A DNA stretch of 64,000 nucleotides from Xiphophorus maculatus (Eukaryota > Chordata > Actinopteri > Cyprinodontiformes > Poeciliidae): NCBI RefSeq assembly GCF_002775205.1, contig NC_036456.1, positions 10,877,463-10,941,462 on the forward strand. The letters are read 5' to 3'. Positions 33,800-47,316 of this stretch are shown here, in pieces (the stretch's first letter is position 1; every line of letters begins with the position of its first letter). The position numbers and the translations under genes were made by a program. The notes under the pieces were generated by a model. That model saw only the letters and a list, made by a program, of their open reading frames with translations, was not told the origin of the DNA and did no database searches.

Positions 33800-34635
33800 A
33801 ATGTAATAAGTGATCGTGTTTTTGTCGACCATAAGGGGGCGTACTATCCCCTCCTGTTCTGAAAGGCACTGAACCGGGGAAAGCTTTATTTTAAGACAGG
33901 GGGTTGGGGGAGAATCTTTGTATTTCTAAAAGTCTCACTCTGGTATGCAGTATGTAAGTAATTATAATAAAATGTAAAAGTTTGTTTACACGTCTCCTTT
34001 TGAGCCTTCTTTGACGTTTTATTTGCTTTTAGATGATGTGGGACTCAAAAAAATCACTTCAACAGCAAGAAGGAGCGTAATGTGCAAGATGTTATTTTTT
34101 TTTCCCCTAAAATGGAAACCCCAGAGCCGAAGTTATTCTAAGACAGATTGGTTTGCATTATCATCTCCCCGTCAAGAGACTTTGGGTTTAATGTGCATGC
34201 AGTATTATCCATAGGCTGAACTGACGGGGCAGATCCACGATGGGCCTTTCAGAAACCCACTCGATGTGGTCCAGACTCCCTTTACGAGACCACTAGTGGT
34301 GTAAAAGCAGAGAATTTCTAAACTGATTTTCTTTTTTTTTTTCTCCCCCCTTTCCTTCTGCACTTTTGTGGTTTCCTGACATTGACCAGCTTCCACTTTA
34401 GGAGTTTTGTCCATCAAAGTGCTTCTGGGGGAAAGATGGATTAAGAAAGAACCAAAGCATGTGTTTATGGTTCTTCAGAGATGCTACTTTCCTAAAGTCC
34501 CCCCTTAAATCCCTCACGGTCCTCCGTGTGGCCTCCACTCTTTTTTTTTTTTGGGGGGGGGGGGGGGTGGATCGTCGTTGCCAGTGATCGCCACTCCCCC
34601 ACCACCAATCAACAACCCCCTTGTGTTTATGAGAG
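33800..34635. other. Intergenic stretch after smim20
   Basis: I see no gene. It contains homopolymer runs (T/G near 34542-34567, T near 34330) and otherwise unremarkable sequence. Confidence 0.4.
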
Positions 34636-34639
34636 GTTG

Positions 34640-35115
34640 TTATTGTTGGACGGTGTTCAGAAACAAGAGAAAACTCAAGAGCGCGGCTGCTTGGAGGCGT
34701 CTAAAGCAAATAGGAGAGCCGAGGGGTGAGGGAGCGGGAGAAGAGGAGGGGAAGTGGCGGCTAAGGAGAAAACGAAAAAAAAAAAAAAAAGAAGTAGAAA
34801 TTCCTCTCATTCCCCCGCTGGTGTTTTCCAGATTCCTCAAGCGACAGCTCCGTGGCCGTGCGAGTGAAGTAAGCAGCCAGAGGGGAAACTGAAGCGAACG
34901 ACGAGCGGAAGAGAAGCGCATTCTTCTGGGGACGCGTCACCTCCACGCAGAATAGAGAAAGATACTCGATCTCTGCTGCTGAGCCGGTCAGGCCGTGAGG
35001 CGAGGGCCCTAGGCTTTGAGGCCCCCCCTCCCCACTCCTTCATGAGTGACTGCCGGAGGAGTCGTGCACACCCAAACTCACTGCGTAAATCTCTCCTCCT
35101 CTGAAACAGGGGCAC
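34640..35115. promoter_or_regulatory. CpG-rich, promoter-like block without an associated ORF
   Basis: A sharp local rise in GC and CpG (for example GCGAACGACGAGCGG near 34893), with purine-rich runs, flanked by AT-rich DNA. It carries no convincing coding frame. In vertebrates such blocks usually mark a transcription start with a noncoding first exon. A plausible splice donor could not be assigned. The owner gene may lie to the right of the window or be a noncoding RNA. Confidence 0.4.
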
Positions 35116-35137
35116 CTTGGAGCTGATGGCCGCCTTT

Positions 35138-35140
<3 letters not shown>

Positions 35141-35210
<70 letters not shown>

Positions 35211-35217
35211 TGTGTGT
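35141..35217. repeat. (CT)n followed by (GT)n compound microsatellite
   Basis: About 53 bases of CT, then about 24 bases of GT, directly beside the CpG-rich block. Confidence 0.95.
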
Positions 35218-35739
35218 TGTCTAGTCCTGTTGATGAGCTTCGCATCACATTCAGTGCGACATGGAGGGACACCCATCCCATGTCTGTATAAAACACTGCG
35301 AGAGGTCACGGCGCACTTCAAACCAAACACCAACGCAACAATATCGCCACCGCAGCTCTTTTTCTTCCCCGGCCATTAACCCGTCACACAAATCTCTATT
35401 GAGGAAGGTTTGGAAAGTGGCGACACGTCCTCGGAGCACTCTGCATCTCGTAAAAAAAAAAAAAAAAAAAGAAGCTAATTAGCTGAGGTTTCTTTTTAAT
35501 TGCCATGGGAACAAGGGTCGAAACTGAAGGAAGGGGAAAGGAGAGAGGCTTTAGGAAGGGATTTGGCTTGTACGACTATCAAAACACGAAGGGAAATTGA
35601 TCTACTTGAAAGAAAGAAAAATATCTGAATAAACTGGAAACTCACCCTGTTAATCACCAGACTAAGATTTAGTTGTACAGCCGAACTGCTTTGCATAGAG
35701 TCAACAAATTCTGGCAACTGTGAGCCCAGGGTGATTGAA

Positions 35740-35935
35740 GTGCCGTCCATACTTCTTCTACGTTTGGTTTTGCCTTAGAAACAGCTTGCTTGATGTTTTC
35801 TATTGGATTAAAGACCGAGGATCAGGTCCTATTGTTCTATTGTTCTTACACCAAGATGCTGCTCACTTACTGGTGTGTACTTTGGGGTTGTTGAAGCACC
35901 CACTTCAACGGCATTTCCTCTCTATTGCACATTGT
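35740..35935 (-). pseudogene. Decayed Tc1-like transposase fragment
   Basis: Recognisable phrases include AGAAACAGCTTGCTTGATGT, TCTATTGGATTAAAGACCGA and CCAAGATGCTGCTCACTTAC, in the order found in the coding part of fish Tc1-like elements read in reverse. The frame is destroyed. Confidence 0.55.
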
Positions 35936-36745
35936 TGAAAATGGTTGTGGAAATTATGGCAAAATATTGTATCATAAAATCCAATCAGAGAACCTTCAAT
36001 CCAATGAAGTACAATGCTATTGGAGATATCGTAAATTGTCCGTAGCTAAGACATTGTGCAATACTTTCAAATACGTACATAAATTACTTCTTCATTTGTC
36101 AAAAAGTCATTGCTTTACCATACAATTGTCACATTTTCATAAAATGAAGAGGGGCAAAGAAAAATGGTAACAAGTGACCATACAATTAAAGTTATTTAAA
36201 AAAAACAAAACAAACAGTTAAACTGCTAAATGGAAGTATTTGTTTTGCCCAGACAACTGTGGCTTGAATTATGTGACTGATAACCTGAATGTTCCCTCTG
36301 TGTGGACAAACAGATGCAATGAATGGATGAATCCACCTGTTTCATATAATGATTTACTTACACAGAATGATCATTTCTTAACTTTTCTAGGGCACCCAGT
36401 AGTAAAGTTGCCATGTAGGAGCATATTTTCTACCAAAAACAAAAGTTTGAGTGCACTGAGTATTTTCATTCTCTGTCAAGGTACCTTACCTTTGAAATAC
36501 TGATTGTACTTTTTGTGACAAACATCAAAAGTGTACCTCCAGCCACCTGACCAAATTTCATCAACATGCTCCCTAAGTAAAGGTATTAAGGCTCCTCCTG
36601 TGCTTCAACAAAAAAAAGATCAATAAAAAAATACAACACAGTTAGGTTTCCTCTTACAAACCAAGTAGGCCCCAGGTTTGACATCTCAAACGTACGGCCT
36701 TGAAAAGCAATTTACTGGAGTGCCGTCCGCATTCTTGGATCTCAG

Positions 36746-36864
36746 CAGGCGCGCGGCTGTGGAAACAGACGGTTTCCGGCTGAAGCAACGTCGGGAAGAA
36801 GGAGAAAGACGACGGCTGGCCACCCAGCAGGCCAGAGAGGTTGATCCCACACACCAACTCACCG
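36746..36864 (+). other. Candidate coding exon with a highly charged peptide, gene unknown
   Basis: A CTCAG acceptor precedes a 119-base GC-rich segment that ends before GTATGG. One frame is open, and the peptide (RRAAVETDGFRLKQRREEGE, continuing to RRRLATQQAREVDPTHQLT) looks like a charged helix or coiled coil. The phases are one base in and one base out. The frame stays open for about 70 bases upstream, so the acceptor does not define the ORF. I do not recognise the protein. It could be a real exon, a pseudogene fragment or chance. Confidence 0.22.
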
Positions 36865-37114
36865 GTATGGCCTGGAGTTAGCTGGGCCTGCAGCATCACA
36901 AGGTGACTAAAATGGCTTAATTGAACTCCAAACACTCCACCTGTCTTGTTTTGTGTTTATATTTTGCCATCACACTGTACCAACTTTCTCTTTTTACAAT
37001 CACAATCTTTCATCCAGACTAAAATCTAACAAAGATTTAGTTGTAATTTAGTCATTTGTAGGCATTTTAGTTTCAGTATAGATTTAGCTAAAACACTAAC
37101 AAGTGAAGTCGAAG

Positions 37115-37400
37115 GGCGTGTTTCCACAATCGGTTTCTCCGAAGCTTCCCAGAACACGCATGTTTGCGTGGCTATCTTTGTGGGGACTTTCCATTGACTT
37201 CCATTCATTTCTACAGCCTAAACCTTACCCATATCCTAACCCTAGTCCTCACCAAAACTCAATTCACACCTTAGTTCTAAATCTAACCTCTGACCCAAAA
37301 ACAGCGTTTCTCCTTGTGGGGACTGAAGTCTGGTCCCCACAAGGAGCAGTGGGTCCCCACAGCGTAGTGTGTGTCAGGAAATGGTCCCCAGAAGGTATCA
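37115..37400. mobile_element. Dispersed teleost repeat with facing GTGGGGAC/GTCCCCAC motifs
   Basis: GTGGGGACTTTCCATTGACT at about 37180 is followed by an ACCTTACCC/CCTAACCC stretch. Then come TTGTGGGGACTGAAG and TGGTCCCCACAAGGAG. This layout is recognised from established knowledge as a very common fish repeat. The CCTAACCC words inside it are part of the repeat, not telomeric. Confidence 0.6.
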
Positions 37401-37445
37401 CAAACAAACGGACATAACACACATAAACAGCCAGGTGCGTAAAAA

Positions 37446-37474
37446 GGTGTGTGTGTGTGTGTGTGTGTGCGTGC

Positions 37475-37506
<32 letters not shown>
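37446..37506. repeat. (GT)n microsatellite
   Basis: GT repeat with a short CGTG-interrupted centre. Confidence 0.95.
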
Positions 37507-37509
<3 letters not shown>

Positions 37510-38199
37510 ACCATTTCCACTAGGCTCTGAAAACTGGACTGTTTATGTAGATCACGCCCCATGATGCCGTGCAGGTCTTTCAATCAGTGGAGTTCAGGAC
37601 GTGTTTAACATTGGTGAAATATGAGTAACACAGTATTATTCTCAGATTATAATTTTTTTGTTCACGGTGGTTACACCTTAACAGTCACAGACCACCGTTA
37701 AAAACTGTGTGTTGGAATGGATTTTAAATAGACCCAGAAAGGAGAGCCCCGATCAGGATTCCTACTGGCTACCTAAAGATGCAATAACTTATGAGAATTT
37801 CATTATGGTTAAGTGCCGTTTTTCTGTAAAATTTCTGCTTTTTTCAGTTTCAGCCTTGGTTTCTACAGTGAAAGCATACATGAGGAGAAAAATCTACACC
37901 AGTAAACTACCCATGTTCCTTAAAAGGTGGAACAGCAACACAAGAACAATCCATTTTTATGATTTCCTTCTTCTTATATCTGTAGGTTAAAAATCATTTT
38001 GTTATAGGCAGCATATTTAGAATGTAATAGACTTAGCTTATTATGCAACACATAGATTTACTTTTGTTATTTGAAACTTCAGATTAAGTCTAATTGGCTA
38101 CTTCTCCAAATCGTCCAGCCATTCCACATGGATTCAATTTTATCTAATTGCATCTAAACTCCCCCAGAGTTTTCAGTCTGTTTTTATCCATGAACAGTA

Positions 38200-38560
38200 A
38201 AATCAATCATTCTGCATAAGATGCTATGGAAACTGGGACAAAAAATGTTCCAACAACACAACTGGTGGTGGCAGCATCATGCTACGTGTGTGTTTTTTTT
38301 TTTTTTTAGAGACTGGAAAAACTTGAGACGTTGGATAACGACGCAGAGTTCAAGTGCTCAGATCAAAGCTGCAGGCCTAGCCAAAGTCCTGACCTTGATG
38401 CAAATTGCAAATCAGAGGTCCGACTTGAAAAGTATTGGCAGAACTTTCAACCTCTATTTGTGCAAAGGATTTTCCGCTGTAATTGCAGCACAGTGATACA
38501 AAACAGTGGTTGTTTTGTGAGGAAATGTGGAAAATCTCAAATGGTACCAATGGTTTTGCA
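38200..38560 (+). pseudogene. Decayed Tc1-like transposase fragment
   Basis: GGTGGTGGCAGCATCATGCT at about 38264 and CCAAAGTCCTGACCTTGATG at about 38381 correspond to the GGGSIMLW and QSPDLNP segments of Tc1 transposases. The linking frame is interrupted, including by a T-homopolymer at 38292-38307. Confidence 0.65.
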
Positions 38561-39078
38561 AGACAGCGTACCTCCCTAATACTCAGTGTGTTCTGTTTTC
38601 AATACAAATATGAGATTGTTGTTTTTTTTTTTAGAGCATTACACTTGATAAATCTCCCAAAGAAAGGCAAAAACATGTCGGAACAAAGAGGGCTCAGATG
38701 CACTCGTGGCCTAACTTAATGAAGCCCCATTTCTTCACGATTCCTCAGGCGCTGAGTGTGATTAAGCAACACTTCTGTGTGAGGTAAGTAGGAAATTTTT
38801 AAATATGGCTTCAAGAGTGCCAAAAGCCTGTCTGCTGGCCGGTATCCACGAGCGGACCTCAGGAGGAAACATTTGAGCAATCAGTTGGAGTTCAAAGTTT
38901 TAAAAAGGCCTTAATATTTCCTGTATTTTTATAGGATTTTGTTCCCCCCTCCTCCCTTCAATGGGAGGAGAATCTCTCTTATAGGCCAATGTATTTCTGC
39001 TTTAACTTGGTTGTCTCTTGTTTGATTGATTTCTTGGAAACAAAATGCTGCAAACCACAATTACATTTCACTTAGGGT

Positions 39079-39092
39079 TCTCTCTCTCTCTT

Positions 39093-39142
<50 letters not shown>

Positions 39143-39143
39143 G
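39079..39143. repeat. (TC)n then (AC)n compound microsatellite
   Basis: About 48 bases of TC with a T-run near the start, then about 16 bases of AC. Confidence 0.95.
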
Positions 39144-39149
39144 CACCCA

Positions 39150-42100
39150 CGAGTGAAATATTATCATCACCCATCCCAAGCACACACCACTACATCACGG
39201 CCCGCGCGTGTGTGCAGGACTGGCCGTCAATCAGCGGTGTATGGCAGGTTTCCGTTTTACAGGCCCATTACAATCTTTAAAACGTCTTTTTGCACCAGAA
39301 CTGCAGGCCGGCTGTTGATTTAGGCAGGGTTACCGACAACCAGGGCCAGAGCTGTAAGCGATCACGTTATGCTTTTCCAAAAGCTCTCGAAAAAAGCCAG
39401 GAAGAGAGAAGAGTGGAGGGAGAAGTGGACATGATTCATCTGCCACCTTAATGCCTGACACATGCATTCGCTTAAACGACTCTGCAGCCTATCAAAGTCA
39501 TCACTCACTTAAAAGAAAACGTGGAAAGCTCTCGAAACTACTTTTTTATTATTATTATTGTTATTATTCTTAGTGGAGCTGTTTTCATTCATATTTCCTG
39601 GCGGGACATTTTCTTCTTCTATTCAGTTTGAGGGACTCCTTCCAAACAGGGCCTAAGAATTATACTAGGAGCACAACATAATGTCCGGCGTTTCACAGAG
39701 CTCGTTAACAGTGTGTTGTGCAATAAAAATAACGGTCAAATGTGCAACGAGGATGATCTAATGTGACATACAGAGTCATGTTTTAGTTTAGCTCAGCGTG
39801 CAACAGGACTGAATGAGTCACAGTGTTTTCATTCGGCTTCACGGTGTTGTTGTTGCGATTTGGTTTAAATAGAAAGATGATTAAACGTTTGGCTTTGTGT
39901 GATTCATGCCCGTTAAAACGTTTCGCATGTCACATTGTTGCAACAGACTTCAGTGGGTTTTATCTGACTGACCGACACAAAGGGGAGGACAATTCCTCAG
40001 TGGATGGGAAACAATTCACGCTTCTCTGTTTTTTATTTATTTTTTGTTTTTTGTAAATGCAAATTTGAAAACAACAGCATGCATCTGATTCAGCCCCCTT
40101 TTCTCTGATAACCATAAATAAAACCGAGAGCCGTAAGTTCCCTTCTGATGTCATCTAACCATTAGATGACCGCACAAGTACCAAGACATGATCGTCCATC
40201 TGAACTGAAAGGTTGGGCAAAGAGAGCTTTAATCAGAGAAGTAGAATCTGTTGCAGAATCAGCTGTAAAGGTTCACACAACAAGTTTGTAAAGTGATAAA
40301 AGAAAATATTTTTAAAAAAGCAAGATTAACAATATCAACAGTAATAATAATCATCATCATCATAATAATAATAATAATATACTGTGTAGTCATTAGAAAT
40401 ATCAAACTCATGTGCAACTGTTTTAAAATAAAAATGTTAGAATGTCCTAGTCAAAGTACAGTCCTAAATCTAATTGAGAATTTGTCAGAAAAACGTTTCT
40501 TTTAGTCTAAAAGAACCTAAATGGGCAAAATTTAAAAAAAAAAAAAAAATCAGTCTCCGCCTCTTCCATACTGCTAGAAACATAACGCCGAATAAGATTA
40601 GCTAGAAGAGGTGGAATAAAAATACAATCCAGATTTTCATTTATAAAGAATTGTGAAATTGACCTGTCGTTTCCCACCTGCATTTATGAGATACTTTATC
40701 GTTCTGTCATCTAAAACCCCAAGCAGTTCCACGCGTTGAAGTTTGTGGGTGGACCGTTACAAAACATATGCAAAAGTAGAAGGAGATTTAACTGTCCTTG
40801 AATTGAGCCAGTTTGACAACTGTTGCGTGTTGAGCTGCATTTAACTTTGTGTTGTATTTATGAGCAAACGCCGAGCGGTTGAGCGCCTGCGTGTTCCACG
40901 TGAGTTTTCATCAGGGCCTCGAGGATTTAACAACCCATTAGATGACTTGGTTCTGAGAGGGAATTCTGGGAAAGTTGAGGAATTTTGGACGCCTTGACGG
41001 AAGACAGACTGTCCGCTCCTGGCTGCTTCCCCACGGAGCAAGAGGAGCAAGAGGAGGAGGAAGAAGAGGTGTGCAGTATTGCAGCGTGTCCATGCAGTGG
41101 GAGTTAAGGGCGTCCTCAGGGAGCTGGCCCAGAACAATGATAGGTTTTGCAGAGATAGAGCCAAGCATGTGACCCCTAAATGTGGATGACATCAAACTTA
41201 AACCAGCACTGATTCTAGCTAATGTCCAGATTTAATTCAACAAGGTCGATTTAATTTCAAGTAGTCTACAAAAAAAAAAAATCACTAACAATCTCATGTT
41301 GGTAATCTGTAAGGAATCACTTATTGTCATGTATGTTGGATAAAGTGTGTTGTGTTTTTCTTTTCTGACAGCTGTAAGACAGAGCAGGAGGACTGAAAAG
41401 TATCCAGACAGTGTGTGTGGTGTTCAGCGTGCTGTTAGTCCTGCATGCCAGCAAAAAAATAAAAAAAATTTATTTCATCGTTAGTGATTCTGTCACAGAG
41501 ATATGCTCTCTCTTTTCTTTCTTTTTTAATTTTTTTTACAGTTATAGACATTTTTTTTCAGATAATGCTCAAAAAAAAAGAGAGAAAGGGTTTCAAATTT
41601 GCAGAGGCTTGGATAGTGTGGAAAGCAGAGTGAAGCTGAATGAAAGTGAAGATGATGACTGGTTGCTTTATGACTTGGCTCCCCAAAGGTTCGCCTTCAT
41701 CGGAGGCTCGCAGATGAGATTTCAATATCTGACCTCATCTGGTACTGGAACAATGCGATAATGAAGCAGTGATTCAAGAATCTTTCGTTTCAGTTTTTCA
41801 TTGAACTTTAATGCGTAGGATCGGGCGTATGAAAAGCTTGTCGGGGTTTTTTGGGGGGTATTTTTTAGCAGAAATATTGACGGAAGTTCAAATCGTCACA
41901 GTCTGTGGTTGAATGGGCCTGGAAACAAAAAAGGTTTAATGACTAATCCAAGGCAGAGAGACGAAAACAAACATGACCGGCTAATATTACAAGAGGAAAA
42001 GAAAAATGATCACAGCGAATGATGCTGTGACATTCAAAATATACATTATTCTGCACAAATAATCAGGATCAATCTTTTTAATCCAACAAAAATACTATCT

Positions 42101-45100
42101 AACGGATGATTTATGATTATCACACTAATCTATATCACTATCGATTTTAACTGAGTTGAGAGAAACGCAAAGACAGTACAAAGATAATTCTGTCTGCTAC
42201 TAAAGCTTCCCCACTGAGCAACAGACTTTATTTTCCTGCTAAGGTTAAACTTCATTTAGACATGAGTGAATGGTAAGTCTATCTATAACCATGGTGTAGA
42301 TTTGACCTAAAATTTGCTTAAACTGTTACTAAATTTAGCCTAGAAAACAGGAGAATATCAAAGAGAGACTCATTGATTTCATTAAAAATTAATTTTGTCC
42401 TTTCTGTTTTTGGTATTGCTCTAGTAATATTAATGTGAATAAAGTTTCAAACAAAATCTGTGCGTGGACTTTGGACAAATACTAAACAAATGTTCTAACA
42501 GTGTGTGAGTTTTAGGAAGGAGTCATCAAGAGAGCCCGATCAGCCAATCGGAGGCCTTCTTCAAGAACACTGGGATAAACAGCCAATGAGAAAAATGGAT
42601 TCTATTGCTTCTTTAGAATTAGATGACAAAGAACATAAGCAAATTGTCCTGGTGGACAAATCTTCTGTTTCATTCTTTCTATTCAATAAAAAGATTTTAC
42701 AAGTAACTAATTATCTAAAATTAGTTAACAAACAAAGAAACCATAATTCATATAAGAAACATAAAATAAATACAAACATAAAAGAAAAATAATGTTTCAA
42801 AAATAAAAGATTCAGACTCACAAAGATTCAGACTCTTTCAACGTAACATTTTAGAGCCATAAAAACAAAGATTCAGGACGGCCGTAGCGTGTTTACCTGG
42901 ACAGGAAGCAGTTCTTGCCCGTGATTGGTCAGATCTGATGCTCACATGCACACGGCGAAGCACCAAGAGGTACCTGCTATTGAACAAAGGATAATAGGTC
43001 AGCACGAGGCAGATGTTGAACTGTGACATTGTCAAATAAAACCTGAGTATAACAAATTCATTGTGTAGAAAAAAAACAAAAACAAAAAAAACTAGGAACA
43101 ATCTCCACACCAACATCGATCCCCAAACAATGTCAGACGCAGACTCATTGCAGGAACTAAGTATTAGTTGCTTTTCCCTGTCTGCCTCTGACCGCTGTAT
43201 TTGTTTCAGTTGAAAGTTTTCTTTGCCAGGTTGTTAAAGTCAGTGGTTGTCCTGGCAGTAGCAGGCGATGGAGGAATGCCTACAAACGAGAGGAGAAAAT
43301 GACTCTCGATTCTGGATTTGTAACCAGTGGCTGACATCTGTTTTCAGCCGTACAGGAACAACTGCATCAATCTTGAAGAAAGCAGCCCCAGAGTTTGGTT
43401 TCCCCCCCCCCTTTGTTTTCTTACATATCTGTCAGACAAATAAAAGAAAGCTTCAATTATCTAGAAATCAGCAGGACAGGTCAGCTCTATTATGTTACGC
43501 AAGCAAAGTCTTTCTTTAGCTACATATTTAGGAGAAAACAGTATAAGTGCGGAACGATAACTATGTTTTAGTTAAACGCAAGGAAAAACAAGCATGTTGC
43601 TAACTCGTGCTATATTTTCTTTCAAATTAAAACATGACACTTCGCAAGCTTTTGGGTGCTTTTCTACGGTTTTTTATTGTTTAGACTGGAATTTAACGAG
43701 GAAAGAAAAAGGCAAAATGTTGAAGAAGGAAATCTAAACATTTCTTGGAGGATAAAGCTGGAATGTAGGGAGAACAAATACTTCACATAGACCATGTAGT
43801 AGTTTTGTTTTGTGTGAATAAGCCGGTTTGATAGAGAATTTTGACTGGACTTTGACTGGGCCATTTCAACACAGGAATATGCTTCGATTGATCTCTGGGT
43901 GTATGTTTAGGGTTGTTGGGGTTTTTCATCGTCAGAAAATGTTAGCTTGTCAGAAACTGCTGCCCACCACAGCCCATTGGACACAATGTTGGTAGGTTAC
44001 AAACTAGTGACTAGGAAACAGGAAAATATAGAGGATTGGTGTCAAAAAAAAAAAAAACTTACAGACATTTGCTCCAAGAGTCCTTTAAATTTCTGATCAG
44101 CAGAAGAAATTTGTGATCGGATGGTTCTACCACCAGGTTTGGTTTCTTCTGAAGTTTAATTGAATTCTGGGCAACTGTCTTTTCCTTGAAATCATACATT
44201 TCATGAAGGCCAGGACAGAAAACTAAACTTTTTTATTATTATTATTAATTTTTGGATCAGTAGCACAGTTGCTAAATATTGGAACCACGATCCTGGTTCT
44301 GACCACCAAGAATCTGTTCATTGCCAAACCATGGGTGTTTGTTTTCTCCTCTCATATTGGAAGTAATACGTCTGTTCAGTGGCTGAAGGTCGGCAATATT
44401 TGAAATATCATCTTGTCCTATTTAAAGTGGCGCGCTGCTGTTGGTGATGTGAACCCGAGCCAGTCTTAGGATTGCGTTGCAAGACTAAACTGTAATTACT
44501 CCTGCTGGCGTCGCGTCGAGTTCTTCTGAAGAACTTGAGGTTTAATTAGTGAGCTGTTTGATCTGATTGACTTGATACTGGGCTTGTCTCAGATTTCCTT
44601 CTACCTGGTTCCTGGGCTTCTTAAAGAAGCTGTAACTAAAACTGGCTTCGCAAAACATGAGACTTCCTTTGGTCCTAGATGACTCGAGACCTGACCTGAA
44701 CCCGCCTTTCAGGACACAAGACGTCTTACTATAACTTTATTTGTTCTCATTTTAGAACTATACTTAAATAGATTTGTTTTTTTAAATTTTATTTGGGTTA
44801 CGTAGGGTCATTATTGGAAAAAGACGAGCATAAAAACCAAAACCGGGTTCAGACAAGATATATAGAGCAGAGAAGTTATTCTACACTGATCTGAGATTTT
44901 GTAAAGCACAGATTGGGATTTACAAAATCGTAACTTTTTTTTAATTTAGTTTTTCTAAAAAAAAAAAAAAAAAACTTTTTAAAATCTTGTCCTTTAAACT
45001 CAATATATGTTTGTCCTTTCGATGTTTAAGTATACCTGCTAATTAATACTCTACACAACCAATCTTCAAAAATAAAAAAAAATCATTTTGAAATTTACTT

Positions 45101-46960
45101 CCAAATCAATTGAGGCCACAGTTTAAAACTGATTTTACTGCTAAAGCCTCACCTGCGTCTGGGTTTGGACTCGTCCGTGAAAACATAACTTAATGGATCA
45201 ACCTACTCTTTAAAAGAGCTGCAGAGGACAGGTTCATAAATCACCCTAAGGAAATCCTACTATTTTATCCATCTGTATTGCTTTAAAGTCTCGGAAAAAG
45301 ATCCACTGCTCCACCACTGCTGAAAAACTTCATTATTTCCTCCATCTATTGCCTTTACGTGCAGCCTGGCACTAAAAATAAACCTCGGTCATGTCATGTG
45401 CATAACCCGAAACCTAACCACGGGATTAAATAGCACCCATATGCCCTGATGTCAGGAGGAAATTTGCAAAAGCGATTGAGTTGCACATTTAAACCTCATC
45501 GTTATATTTTGTCCTACGGTTACGCTTCCACTTTCCGCAGGAGAAAGCCACCCCGAGATGAAAGCGCCATCATATCCCACCTGAGCTGCAAAGGATCTCT
45601 TCCTTTTTGGGCTGCGAGCTTACTTTGTGGTCTCCCTTCTTCCCCGCTCCCTGGTCTCCTCATCCATCCATCCCTCGGTTTGAGCTCCAGTCAGAAGAGG
45701 GAGAGGAAGAGAGAAGCAAACCACATGTTTCAGGGAGGATTCCTCTGCGGGCAGAATCCAAGACCAAAGTACCCCCAGCTCTCCTGCCCCCCTGGCATCA
45801 CTTAGCTGTACCCTGTCATTAGGAACAAGGATGGCTGATTTGTGTTGGGGCCTTTATTAGAGCAGGATGGCTGCAGACAGAGAGGAAGGAGTTGGGGGGC
45901 AGGGGGAGAGCACACTGGAATGATGTCATCCCAACCCAGGTCTGGGGCTTGAAGCGGATCAAGATCTGCGGTGCGGTGGATGGGTGTTGTGTTTGGGCCT
46001 CGCTTTAGGAAAAGACAGAGCATGTGTCGGTGTGGATGGAGACAAAACGATGAACAAGACTTTGTGTAATACAATACGTGTGCGCACGTAACCTGTATCC
46101 GGATGAGTAAATACAGCATGTGTGTGTGTGTGTGTGGCAGAGAGGGATCTCGACCGTGTGGTTTGAAAAGTATAAGCTAAGTGTACTGCGTTCTCTCTTT
46201 GTTTCAGTTTTCTTTTGTGGGTGGATGGTTGACTGAATCATCTGGAGAGAGGCCGAGTCTCAGACAGAGTGGTTTGGCTTTGGGGAAGGCGAGGAGGAAG
46301 AAAACCAACTTGTACTTGTGGCTTCTGGATTTCTACAGTTCCAGTGATGTCCATCTGCCATTGCTACCACCGGTATGCAATGTGGAACGTGTCAAATATA
46401 GCAAAGTATTTTGTTGCATGGGGTACCTTCATTTGACCCTCTTTAACCTTGTCTAGCATGAGGATTCTTCCTGTTTGTCACTAAACACTGGGGAGACATA
46501 AAGTCAGTGGGACATTGTGCAAGGTAATTATACTCCAGCTTGAGTCGGTCCTTTGTCTAATGCGTAAACCTGGTTTCAATCAGAAGTTCTTTCAATGTTT
46601 TTCTTTGGGTTTTGGCTGCTTTTTAATTACCATTTGACCAAAGTGATGTCTTCTGGAGGCTGTGCCATTAAGAAAGGGACAAAGAATCCAGAAAAAAACC
46701 CTTAAACAGATTTTTTATAGTCCAGATGATAATCTACTGTATGTCAGGTTTTCAGCCAAGAACGCGTCGGGACTTAGTAGGGCCTGAAATACCCTCACAT
46801 GTGTCAAATTTTACTCTTTATAGGTTCAAATGAAAGAAATGGAATTAGCAGTACGTTTTTGACAGACTGCTTGCAAAAGTGGGTAAAGTTTTCTATTTTG
46901 TGCCAACACGACAGTGGTCCATTGCTTTAGCTATGCCTGAGGCTTTAGCTACACAACTCG
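39150..46960. other. Gene-poor region with scattered simple repeats
   Basis: No gene could be supported. It contains an AT-trinucleotide run (about 40341-40380), poly-A tracts (40532-40549, 44955-44974), one Tc1-type remnant (43837-43930) and a short GT repeat (46118-46137). Open frames such as 41411-41761 and 45449-45805 have no recognisable domain, plausible splice partner or strong start. Confidence 0.4.
43837..43930 (-). mobile_element. Tc1-like element remnant
   Basis: TGACTGGACTTTGACTGGGC, ACACAGGAATATGCTTCGAT and TGTATGTTTAGGGTTGTTGG occur in this order, as in a well-known fish Tc1-type element. The borders cannot be set. Confidence 0.5.
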
Positions 46961-46965
46961 ACATA

Positions 46966-47078
<113 letters not shown>

Positions 47079-47316
47079 TTATTTTTTAAAAACAGATATT
47101 ATTTTCTAATGCACTCCAGCATTCCGGACAAACTCACTGTAATATCTGTGAGAGGGGATTGCGTCAACATTAACAGTTTCAAAAACTAAAAAGAACAGGC
47201 ACGGCTAAGGCTATGCTAGGCTAGGCTGAATAACCAAAATATAGGGCCAAAGCAATTGTGGCTCTTGTTTTTTTATGCACTTTCTCTCAAGAAAATGACT
47301 TCCATTTCTTTCAGAC

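Noticed and set aside
34551-34892. ORF across the CpG-rich block
   Set aside because: It starts in a poly-G tract and passes through a poly-A run encoding Lys repeats; it has no domain.
37220-37260. CCTAACCC words that look telomeric
   Set aside because: They sit inside a widespread fish repeat with facing GTGGGGAC motifs and are part of its consensus as I know it.
41411-41761. ORF of 116 codons with an acidic C-terminal part
   Set aside because: The N-terminal part comes from T-rich and A-rich runs; no family resemblance or splice partner could be found.
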